From contig JAFWYP010000005.1 in NCBI GenBank assembly GCA_017517665.1, forward strand, positions 1-32,323: a stretch of 32,323 bases of DNA, read 5' to 3'. A model generated the notes under the pieces. It was not told the origin of the DNA. It was given only the letters and a program-made list of their open reading frames with translations, and searched no databases. The translations under genes were made by a program, and so were the position numbers. This DNA is from Clostridia bacterium. Lineage in GTDB: Bacteria > Bacillota > Clostridia > Oscillospirales > Acutalibacteraceae. Shown one piece after another: positions 25,771 to 32,323 of the stretch. Numbering within the stretch: the first letter of the stretch is position 1; each line of letters opens with the position of its first letter.

Positions 25771-26445
25771 ATGGACTGCAAAATTTTTGAAGGCGTATAT
25801 CAAGAAATATTTCCGTTCTGGAATGAGATTTCCGATGAAGACAGAGATTACATCTGCACAAATTCCTCATCGGTTAAATATCCGAAAGGCACCAACGTTC
25901 ATGACAGTTCGGAATGCTCAGGTGTTTTTTTCGTTCGTTCGGGATGTCTGCGTGTTTATATGATGTCCGAAGACGGAAAAGACATCACGCTTTACCGTTT
26001 GCACGCGGGTGATATGTGTATGCTTTCCGCATCCTGTGTTTTGCAGACAATAACATTTGATGTATTTATTGACGCGGAAGAAGACAGCGAATGCTTTGTA
26101 GTAAGCGGTCCTGCATTCAAAGCAGTATCCGAACGCCGTCCCGATATCAAAATCTTTTCACTCGAGCTTGCAGTAAGCAAGTTTTCGGATGTGATGTGGG
26201 TCATGCAACAGATTCTTTTCATGAGCATGGACAAAAGACTTGCCATCTTCCTTTCGGATGAATCCGCAAGAATCAAATCGGATACCATATCATTGACTCA
26301 CGAGCAAATCGCAAAATACATGGGATCTGCCCGTGAGGTTGTTTCAAGAATGCTTAAATATTTTTCCAACGAAGGAATTGTTGAAGTTTCAAGAAAAGGC
26401 GTTAAAATCATTGACAAAAAGCGTCTTCGTGATTTAACCCTCTAA
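25771..26445 (+). CDS. Crp/Fnr family regulator, cysteine-rich sensor domain
   Basis: The 224-residue protein has an N-terminal cyclic-nucleotide-type beta-roll (about 20-125), a dimer helix (about 130-160) and a C-terminal winged helix-turn-helix (SLTHEQIAKYMGSAREVVSR, then GIVEVSRKGVKII). All seven cysteines (3, 29, 49, 59, 83, 89, 108) are in the sensor half and none in the DNA-binding half. This suggests redox or metal sensing rather than cAMP binding, although the classical FNR cysteine spacing is not obvious. It sits between trxB and trxA, and its 3' end overlaps trxA by 12 bases tail to tail. A Crp-like palindrome upstream of trxA is the likely target. Effector unknown. Confidence 0.85.
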   Translation: MDCKIFEGVYQEIFPFWNEISDEDRDYICTNSSSVKYPKGTNVHDSSECSGVFFVRSGCLRVYMMSEDGKDITLYRLHAGDMCMLSASCVLQTITFDVFIDAEEDSECFVVSGPAFKAVSERRPDIKIFSLELAVSKFSDVMWVMQQILFMSMDKRLAIFLSDESARIKSDTISLTHEQIAKYMGSAREVVSRMLKYFSNEGIVEVSRKGVKIIDKKRLRDLTL

Positions 26446-26748
26446 CATTGCGAGAATCTGAGGCTTCGGTCTTGCACCTGCCGCCTGATTGACTATCTTG
26501 CCGTCTTTCATCACAACGAGCATCGGAATACTCACAACTCCGAATTCAGCCGAAAGTCCGGGCTCGTTATCAACATTGATTTTTGCAACAAGAATATCGT
26601 TTCTCTCTCTTGCGATTTCATCAACCAGAGGTGAAACCATGCGGCAGGGTCCGCACCAATCAGCATAGAAATCAAGAAGAACGGGTTTTTCGCTGTTTCT
26701 TACAAGGTCGAAATTATTTTTATTGATATTGAGTACTGACATATTCAT
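26434..26748 (-). CDS. trxA: Thioredoxin
   Basis: The 104-residue protein is a standard thioredoxin: the active site WCGPC (C32, C35) after the VLLDFYAD strand, the VAKINVDNEPGLSAEFGVVSIPM segment with the conserved cis-proline region, and the end segment AAGARPKPQ. It reduces protein disulfides using electrons from TrxB. The ATG at 26748 follows AAAGGA with short spacing; a second ATG six bases on is also possible. It appears to be driven by a promoter with a perfect -10 but no -35, next to a Crp/Fnr-type palindrome. Confidence 0.94.
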   Translation of the reverse strand: MNMSVLNINKNNFDLVRNSEKPVLLDFYADWCGPCRMVSPLVDEIARERNDILVAKINVDNEPGLSAEFGVVSIPMLVVMKDGKIVNQAAGARPKPQILAMLEG

Positions 26749-26774
26749 TACTTCCTTTCTTTTGTTGTGTCTTT

Positions 26775-26816
26775 ATTATATCCGATTATTTTTTCTTTTT
26801 CTGTGACAAAGTCACA
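26775..26816 (-). promoter_or_regulatory. trxA promoter with a Crp/Fnr-type operator near -41
   Basis: On the minus strand a perfect TATAAT (26780-26775) is preceded at the -35 position (26803-26798) by CAGAAA, a very poor match. The palindrome TGTGACAAAGTCACA (26802-26816) is perfect and resembles the Crp/Fnr half-site TGTGA. Its centre lies about 41 bases upstream of the predicted start, the classical position for activation by this family. Confidence 0.68.
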
Positions 26817-26849
26817 ATAAAAACAAGCACAAAAGAAAATTAAATATTC

Positions 26850-26877
26850 TTGCAAAACTCAATCTGAAAGATATAAT
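26850..26877 (+). promoter_or_regulatory. Promoter of the beta-helix protein gene
   Basis: TTGCAA (26850-26855), a 16-base spacer and TATAAT (26872-26877) precede the AAAGGTGATG ribosome site and the ATG at 26913. The trxA operator palindrome lies about 75 bases upstream of the predicted start and could also influence this gene. Confidence 0.65.
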
Positions 26878-26912
26878 GGAAATATAATAATTCTTTTAAA
26901 GGTGATGAGAAA

Positions 26913-28868
26913 ATGTTTTCACGAATATTCGCGGTCATAATGAGCATTGTTTCCGTTTTTACAGCTCCGTTTTCGCAGATTTCCTATAAAATTGAACTTA
27001 AAAATGAGCTTGCAAAGGGCAGCTATGAGAGTCCGTATATCGTCAGACCTCTTGACGGTATAACCGTAAACGGTGTGTCTGTTGAAGAATACTCCGTTGT
27101 CACCGCAAACGGCACTCTGTATTCCTATGCCGCCGAAACTCTTTGCGATGAAATTTATAAGGCTTGCGGTGAAAAGATTGAAATATCAGAAAACACTTCT
27201 GAAAAAGCATTTATAATCAACGAAGTCCTGAACGATACGGATGTTTTCAGTCTTAAGGTTAAAAACGGCAATGTTCATATCACGGGCAGTTCAAAATCGG
27301 GAATTTCAAGAGGAATAACCGCCTTTGCAGACGAAGTTTTGCTCGGTTCACAAGGCGTTTATGATTTTAAAAACGGCTATGAGTTCAATAAAACCTTCTC
27401 CGATTATGTGACATATGAGGATTTCGGCGCTGCAGGCGACGGAAAAACAGATGATTTTGAAGCTATCGTTAAAGCCCATGAATATGCAAATGCAAACAGT
27501 TTAAGCGTTTTTGCAAACGAAACAGCAACATATTATATCGGCGGTGCGAACAAAACCGCTTGCATCATGACAGATACCGATTGGTCAACCGCACGCTTTA
27601 TAATTGACGATACTCAGGTTGAAAACAGAAGCGCGTGGGTATTCAGCATTGCTCCGTCGCAAAGCGCAATAAACATAACCGATAAGGTATCCCCTCTCAA
27701 ATCCGATGCCGGAAATATAGGCGCATCACTTGATTCAGGAAGCCTTGTCGTGCTTACCGATTCCAATGTGAAGCGATATATCCGCAAGGGTGCAAATCAG
27801 AATTCGGGCAGTAATCAGTCGGATGTTATTCTTGTTGACAAAAACGGGAATATCGCACCCGAAACCCCGCTTATCTGGGATTTCAACGCAGTCACAAATG
27901 CCGTTGCCTATCCCGTTGACACGGAAACCCTGACCGTAAAAGGCGGCAGATTCACAACGCTCGCAAACAAAGCCGCTTCCGAATATAACTATTATACAAG
28001 AGGCATTCAAGTCAGACGTTCAAACACCGTTATAGACGGATTATATCACGGCATCGAAAACGAAGGCAAAACCGGCGCACCCTATTCGGCTTTTGTCAGT
28101 CTCTCATGCTGTGCCGATGTAACGGTAAAAAACTGCACCTTTACGGGTCATAAAAAATACACAACAACAGGCTCTGCAGGAACATCCGTAACAATGGGCA
28201 CTTACGATATAGGTGCCGCAACGGCAGTCAACGCAAAATTCATCAACTGCAACCAGACAAACGATATAACCGATATAGATTATTGGGGAATTGCAGGCAC
28301 AAACTACTGCAAAAATCTTGTGTATGACGGCTGTGCATTTTCCCGTTTTGATGCGCATCAGGGCGTTCTCAACGCAACGGTCAGAAACTCCGTTCTCGGT
28401 CACCACGGAATAAAGCTTATCGGAAGCGGAACGGCGCTGGTTGAAAACACAACCGTTTTAGCCGAGGATTTTATTGACCTTCGTTCGGATTACGGCTCAA
28501 CCTGGAACGGTGAGCTGATTATCCGCAACTGCAAATTCTATCCCACGGGCATTTCAAGCCATATTATCAAAGCGGAAAATTCGGAGGACCACGATTTCGG
28601 CTACACCTGCTATCTGCCTCAGAAAATAGAAATTGACGGCTTGTATGTTCACAGAATCGGAACAAACTATCTTTTTACCAAGGTTAATTCAAAGCATAAT
28701 TCCGATTCGTACAACGCGGAATATCCCGTTGTTCCGCCGCAGGAGATAACAGTTAAAGATTTCAGCAACCTGCTTTTCGGGAAGCTTTCAGTATCAAAAA
28801 ACAAGACAATATTCAAAATTCAGATCTCATCATCAGCACAATCGAAAAAATCATTCTCAACGAAATAA
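26913..28868 (+). CDS. Secreted right-handed beta-helix protein (pectate-lyase-like)
   Basis: The 651-residue protein has a signal peptide (about 1-22) and an N-terminal alpha/beta domain (about 60-150) like those preceding many glycosidases. From about 170 the start of a pectate-lyase-superfamily helix appears (VTYEDFGAAGDGKTDDFEAI), followed by repeated short strands such as VTVKNCTF, NLVYDGCAF, ATVRNSVL and LIIRNCKF. This fold occurs in polysaccharide lyases, polygalacturonases and epimerases; catalytic residues cannot be assigned, so the reaction is unknown. The last roughly 28 residues, rich in Ser and Lys, look out of frame: a one-base gain in GGG at 28779-28781 would instead read EAFSIKKQDNIQNSDLIIST and end at a TAA near 28877. 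A polysaccharide partner for the cytosolic glycosidases is plausible. Confidence 0.8.
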   Translation: MFSRIFAVIMSIVSVFTAPFSQISYKIELKNELAKGSYESPYIVRPLDGITVNGVSVEEYSVVTANGTLYSYAAETLCDEIYKACGEKIEISENTSEKAFIINEVLNDTDVFSLKVKNGNVHITGSSKSGISRGITAFADEVLLGSQGVYDFKNGYEFNKTFSDYVTYEDFGAAGDGKTDDFEAIVKAHEYANANSLSVFANETATYYIGGANKTACIMTDTDWSTARFIIDDTQVENRSAWVFSIAPSQSAINITDKVSPLKSDAGNIGASLDSGSLVVLTDSNVKRYIRKGANQNSGSNQSDVILVDKNGNIAPETPLIWDFNAVTNAVAYPVDTETLTVKGGRFTTLANKAASEYNYYTRGIQVRRSNTVIDGLYHGIENEGKTGAPYSAFVSLSCCADVTVKNCTFTGHKKYTTTGSAGTSVTMGTYDIGAATAVNAKFINCNQTNDITDIDYWGIAGTNYCKNLVYDGCAFSRFDAHQGVLNATVRNSVLGHHGIKLIGSGTALVENTTVLAEDFIDLRSDYGSTWNGELIIRNCKFYPTGISSHIIKAENSEDHDFGYTCYLPQKIEIDGLYVHRIGTNYLFTKVNSKHNSDSYNAEYPVVPPQEITVKDFSNLLFGKLSVSKNKTIFKIQISSSAQSKKSFSTK

Positions 28869-28937
28869 TTTACAGATAAAAATGCAAATCAGTCAAACAA
28901 CAATTTACGAAATCTTAATATTTTTTCAAAATCGCTG

Positions 28938-28968
28938 TTGACTCTCACGTTGCGTTATAGAGTACACT
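28938..28968 (+). promoter_or_regulatory. MerR-type promoter and operator
   Basis: TTGACT (28938-28943) and TACACT (28963-28968) are separated by 19 bases, the over-long spacer typical of MerR-activated promoters. The spacer is covered by a dyad with arms ACTCT (28941-28945) and AGAGT (28959-28963). It lies just upstream of the MerR gene, implying autoregulation. Confidence 0.8.
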
Positions 28969-28989
28969 TTCTTTCGTGAGGTGATAAAA

Positions 28990-29718
28990 ATGAAAATGCA
29001 GATTAAAGAATTTGCCGGATTTACGGGTGTAAGTGTGCGCACACTTCATTATTACGATGAAATAGGATTGTTGAAGCCTGCCTATGTTGACGAGCATACA
29101 GGATACCGTTATTATGACGAATTTTCCGTTCTTCGTATGCAAGATATTCTCTTTTACCGTGAACTTGACTTTTCTTTGAAAAGCATCGGTAAAATTCTAT
29201 CCTCTCCGAATTATGACAAAGAAAAGGCACTTATCGAGCAGAAGAAACTTCTTATACTTAAAAAAGAACGATTAGAAAAACTGATTTCTGCAATAGACGG
29301 TGCAATGAAAGGAGCGAATATCATGAACGTATTTGATAACAGTGAATTTGAAAATTACAAACAAGAAGTGAAAGAAAAATGGGGCAAAACGAATTCATAC
29401 AAGGAATATACCGAAAAAACCAAGAATTTCTCAAATGATAATTGGCATAACATAGCAGACGGTCTGAATGACATTTTTGCCGAATTTGCAGTATGCATGA
29501 AGAACGGCGAAAATGCGCATTCCGTCGCAGCACAGGACCTTGTTAAAAAACTGCAGAATTATATTACGGAGAATTGCTATACGTGTACAAATGAAATTCT
29601 TGCCGGTTTGGGGCAAATGTATATTTTTGACGAACGTTTTACCGCCAACATTAATAAAAACGGTAACGGAACTGCCGCTTTTGTCAGCAATGCAATTGAA
29701 GCCTACTGCCGCAAATAA
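28990..29718 (+). CDS. MerR family regulator with TipAS ligand-binding domain
   Basis: The 242-residue protein begins with a MerR winged helix-turn-helix (MQIKEFAGFTGVSVRTLHYY, then GYRYYDEFSVLRMQDILFYR), a coiled-coil dimer helix (about 75-110) and a C-terminal TipAS-type domain (about 120-242). TipAS domains bind thiopeptide and other hydrophobic antibiotics. Activated MerR proteins untwist a 19-bp-spacer promoter, and one is present just upstream. The ATG at 28990 follows GAGGTGA; a GTG nine bases earlier overlaps that site. No efflux or resistance gene follows, so it appears to regulate itself and perhaps distant genes. Confidence 0.86.
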   Translation: MKMQIKEFAGFTGVSVRTLHYYDEIGLLKPAYVDEHTGYRYYDEFSVLRMQDILFYRELDFSLKSIGKILSSPNYDKEKALIEQKKLLILKKERLEKLISAIDGAMKGANIMNVFDNSEFENYKQEVKEKWGKTNSYKEYTEKTKNFSNDNWHNIADGLNDIFAEFAVCMKNGENAHSVAAQDLVKKLQNYITENCYTCTNEILAGLGQMYIFDERFTANINKNGNGTAAFVSNAIEAYCRK

Positions 29719-29918
29719 CCCCGGTATAATCCGATTTGCAAAGTGGCAAATCCATGTATCACCAGAAGTATTAACTGTCTCCCGAAGCTTGTAAATGAAG
29801 TTCTCAGACAGATTACCGCAAGAATCTTGTTTTGTATTTGCACAATTAAATTTTGTTTGCATATAAAATCAAGGCAGGGATTTAGCCGCCTTCCGATATG
29901 ACAGCATAAGCATTTTTG

Positions 29919-29952
29919 AAACGGTATAACTTCGGTTATGCCGTTTCTTTTT
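29919..29952 (+). terminator. Terminator with UUCG tetraloop downstream of the MerR gene
   Basis: AAACGGTATAAC (29919-29930) pairs with GTTATGCCGTTT (29935-29946) around TTCG, a very stable C(UUCG)G tetraloop, and CTTTTTG follows. It lies about 200 bases after the MerR stop. Its right arm contains the stop codon of the opposing recombinase gene. The intervening 29719-29918 holds one small hairpin, GATTTGC with GCAAATC, and nothing else I recognise. Confidence 0.75.
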
Positions 29953-31509
29953 GTGTGCATCTGCTGTAAAACTTATTCAATAATGAGTTTGGTAATATGC
30001 CTGCATAATTGTAACTGATAGTAACTGTCTGCACTCTCTTTCCCGATGATTTATCGGTTTTATGCACATAAACAGCTTTTACCATATCGTTTAGAATGGC
30101 AGGTGTCAGTTTTTCAATGCCGACATATTTCTTCGCTGTGCGGATAAACTTTTCAACGTTATCCGTCTTTTCTTGAAATTCCTGAATCTCTTTGTTTAAC
30201 ATCTCGATTTTTTCTTTTAGTTCGGCTTGCTCTGTTTCATAATCTTCCGAAAGCATTTGGAAACGGGTTTCAGAAAGATTACCGTTTACAAGGTCTTCGT
30301 AAACACGCTTGAATAATCGGTCAAGTTCGGAATAACGGTTTTCTGCCTTTTGAAGCATTTTTCTTTTGGTATCAAGTTCTTTCTTTGTTTCGCTTGATTT
30401 CAATGCTCCGAGTGCATCTCTGAATTCATCTTCAAAAGCCGAAACACATAAGCAGACAAGCTGAATGTTTTGGAGTGTTCCTTCTTCAAGAACAACCGCA
30501 CGTATAAAATGAGAATCACATTCTTCTGTACTTCGCTTTCTTGACGATGAGCATACAAAGTGGTCTTGCCGTGTTTCATAATTGTTCATTGCACAGTAAT
30601 ACATTTTACTACCACAATCTGCGCAACGGGCAATTCCCGAAAACATATTTGTCCTGCCTGTTCTTGTCGGTCTGCGTTTGTTTTTTCGAAGCTCCTGAAC
30701 ACGGTTAAATGTGTCTTCATCAACAATGGCTTCGTGTGTGTTCTCAAAAACATGCCACATATTAGGCGGGTTTTTCACCGTTTTCGAACTTTTGTAGGAA
30801 ACCTTATTGGTTTTAAAATTAACCGTATGACCGATATACTCACTTTTTCGAGAATTCCCGAAATTGTTTTTGGGTCCCAACCGTATGGATCTGCGGTTGG
30901 CTTTGACGGACAATTCCGACCGATTCTCTTCCAATAGTTTGACGGTGTTTCGACTTTATCTTCTTTGAGAATTCTTGCAATCTGAGCTGTACCGTAACCC
31001 TCCATACATAAGTTGAAGATTCGTTTGACTATCTGAGCTGCTTCTTCGTCAACAACCCATTGTTTAGGGTTATCAGGATTCTTCATAAATCCGTATGGCG
31101 GATTCGTTGTAAGATGTTCTCCTGATTCGCCTTGACTTTTCTTAACGGCACGGATTTTCTTGCTTGTGTCCTTAACATAAAACTCATTGATTATGTTCAG
31201 AAACGGAGTGAAATCGTTGTCTTGCTGATTATCGCTGTCAACACCGTTGTTGATTGCGATGAAACGGATATCATTGTTCGGAAATTTAACTTCCGTATAC
31301 ATTCCGACTTCAAGATAGTTTCTTCCGATACGGGACATATCTTTTACGATAACCGTAGCGACTTTACCTTCATCAACAAGTGATATTAATTTCTGCCAAT
31401 CGGGTCTGTTGAAATTCGTTCCGGAATAACCGTCATCGGTGAAGTGCTGAAGATTTTTAAAACCGTTTTCTTTTGCGTATTTTTCGAGCATCGCCTTTTG
31501 AGAGGTAAT
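29936..31509 (-). pseudogene. Large serine recombinase, truncated and frameshifted
   Basis: Two overlapping frames make up one Tn-type large serine recombinase of about 520 codons. The upstream part covers most of the catalytic domain (DGYSGTNFNRPDWQKL, VIVKDMSRIGRNYLEVG) and the start of the recombinase domain. The downstream part continues with EYIGHTVNFKT, a zinc ribbon (CADCGSKMYY plus two later cysteines), a long coiled coil and a DUF4368-like C-terminus. One extra A in the five-A run near 30844-30848 would join them (ILEK to SEYIGH). The N-terminus is cut: similarity begins at ITSQKAML near 31509, so the usual YxRxSxxD segment with the catalytic serine is missing. It is therefore inactive as it stands. 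Such enzymes integrate and excise conjugative elements. Confidence 0.82.
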
Positions 31510-31516
31510 ATGTAAA

Positions 31517-31627
31517 GGGTGGTTTCTCCACCCGAATACATATGACTGCGGCTCATTTGTGGTGAATTGAAAAGCAGTTATAGGAAAGGAGTAGAAAAAG
31601 CCTTATAACCGCTACAAATTCAACACA
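31517..31627. repeat. Inverted repeats at the element boundary, upstream of tnpV
   Basis: GGGTGG-TTTCT-CCACCC (31517-31533) is a perfect short hairpin directly beside the truncated recombinase end. Further right, 31558-31584 and 31601-31627 form a long imperfect inverted repeat of about 27 bases per arm, including GTTATA facing TATAAC and TGAATT facing AATTCA, around a purine-rich loop. It ends just before the AAAGGAG ribosome site of tnpV and may be an attenuator or an element end. Confidence 0.5.
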
Positions 31628-31644
31628 GAAAGGAGCTGTTGTTT

Positions 31645-32028
31645 ATGAAATCTCTATTTGAGGAAATGGGCGGTACATACCGTCAAGTGGGCGATTATTT
31701 CATCCCCAACCTTGTTTTGCCGGATGACGGCGATTATCAGATCGGCAAATACGGGCGTATGCGCCGCTGTTATCTGAAAGAACACCGAAAAATCCTCTAC
31801 ACCAATTATGTGATGGAGGGTACGCTGTTCAAGCATCTGTCCGAGATCGACCAAGCCTGCAATGAGCGTATGGAAACCATCGTTTCCGCTATGGCAAAGC
31901 AGGAGGGCGTGACCGAAGCGCTCAAAGCGACCGACCAAATAGAATGGGTACGACGCATGAACAATATCCACAACCGTGCGGAGGAAATCGTTCTTCACGA
32001 ACTGGTCTATGAGGAGAGTGTCGGATGA
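31645..32028 (+). CDS. tnpV: TnpV, transposon-encoded accessory protein
   Basis: The 127-residue protein resembles TnpV, a small protein carried by Clostridial integrative elements of the Tn4451/Tn4453 type; its function is not established. Recognisable stretches are MGGTYRQVGDYFIPNL, GKYGRMRRCYLKEHRK and LYTNYVMEGTLFKHL. It has no signal peptide. The ATG at 31645 lies nine bases after AAAGGAG; a TTG six bases earlier is too close. GC content and codon choice are visibly higher than in the chromosomal genes to the left, which supports horizontal origin. The next gene starts within its stop codon (ATGA). Confidence 0.8.
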   Translation: MKSLFEEMGGTYRQVGDYFIPNLVLPDDGDYQIGKYGRMRRCYLKEHRKILYTNYVMEGTLFKHLSEIDQACNERMETIVSAMAKQEGVTEALKATDQIEWVRRMNNIHNRAEEIVLHELVYEESVG

Positions 32029-32288
32029 AGATTTTGGAAGAATTGTGGTACGGCAATATCGAGCCGACTGAGTACGACACGTCTTCCAAGGAATACAAGA
32101 AGTTGCAGGAGCTGATCTGCAGGAATGAAGAAAAACTCCGTGTCACCATGTCGGATGAACAGAAAGCGTTGTTTGAGAAATACACGGACTGTATCCGGGA
32201 ATATCAAACAATGACGGATTGTCTGATATTTCAAAACAGCTTTAAGTTGGGTGCCAGAATCGCATTTGAAGTGATGGCAGAACCGTAA
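32025..32288 (+). CDS. Small helical protein, DUF6809-like
   Basis: The 87-residue protein (ILEELWYGNIEPTEY, then KALFEKYTDCIREYQTM and FKLGARIAFEVMAE) looks like the DUF6809 group of small helical proteins often found beside TnpV in mobile elements. No function is known to me. It overlaps the tnpV stop by four bases and is translationally coupled to it. It shares the higher GC of tnpV. The remaining 35 bases of the window show nothing further. Confidence 0.68.
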   Translation: MKILEELWYGNIEPTEYDTSSKEYKKLQELICRNEEKLRVTMSDEQKALFEKYTDCIREYQTMTDCLIFQNSFKLGARIAFEVMAEP

Positions 32289-32323
32289 CATTGAATATGA
32301 TGGAAGCAACGAGCGTGTGGAAA

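Noticed and set aside
1-32323. CRISPR arrays, tRNA genes, complete insertion sequences
   Set aside because: None was recognised on either strand; short repeats found are isolated pairs, not arrays.

Overview
The window looks like chromosome from an endospore-forming member of the Clostridia, probably a gut or rumen Oscillospirales or Christensenellales relative. The basis is low to moderate GC, a SpoIIR sporulation gene, strong AAAGGAG-type ribosome sites, Firmicutes-style promoters and a Bacillus-type LexA box. I cannot name the species. The left edge coincides with the 5' end of a 16S rRNA gene read on the minus strand, as expected when an assembly breaks at a repeated rRNA operon.

Layout. 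1-252: start of 16S, its leader and a near-consensus rRNA promoter. 343-5390 (minus): a housekeeping run of rnpB (RNase P RNA), recD2, comF, mreB and spoIIR, pointing into the rRNA operon. 5474-8498 (plus): an LCP cell-wall ligase, a GNAT acetyltransferase and a broken secreted-protein gene. 8497-14492: a pentose block with xylB, xylA and a DUF2804 gene (minus) opposite a GH127 beta-L-arabinofuranosidase (plus); the two directions start from interlocked promoters. 14489-14806: a small gene with a perfect LexA operator. 14822-24684: an M20 peptidase, an Old-Yellow-Enzyme oxidoreductase, a GPH sugar symporter, a GH78-type glycosidase, a metallophosphoesterase and a cytosolic sulfatase, separated by good terminators. 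24752-26816: a thioredoxin module (trxB, a cysteine-rich Crp/Fnr regulator, trxA). 26913-28868: a secreted beta-helix protein. 28938-29718: a MerR/TipAS regulator with a 19-bp-spacer promoter. 29919-32323: a decayed large serine recombinase and the start of a mobile-element segment with tnpV.

How the genes fit together. The middle of the window is a plant-glycan module. GH127, the GH78-like enzyme and the sulfatase lack signal peptides, so they should act in the cytoplasm on oligosaccharides brought in by transporters such as the GPH symporter. XylA and XylB then feed xylose into the pentose phosphate pathway. The beta-helix protein and the broken secreted gene may be the extracellular part. 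The regulatory DNA is unusually readable: interlocked divergent promoters at 12509-12550, a LexA box at 14753-14764, a Crp/Fnr-type palindrome at about -41 of trxA, and a MerR dyad at 28941-28963.

Three genes carry what looks like a one-base loss in a short homopolymer: the secreted gene near 7055, the recombinase near 30848 and, less surely, the beta-helix tail near 28780. That pattern could be real decay, phase variation or assembly error. I found no CRISPR array, no complete insertion sequence and no tRNA. I see no clearly undescribed multi-gene system; the best leads are the SOS-linked small gene and the thioredoxin regulatory circuit.
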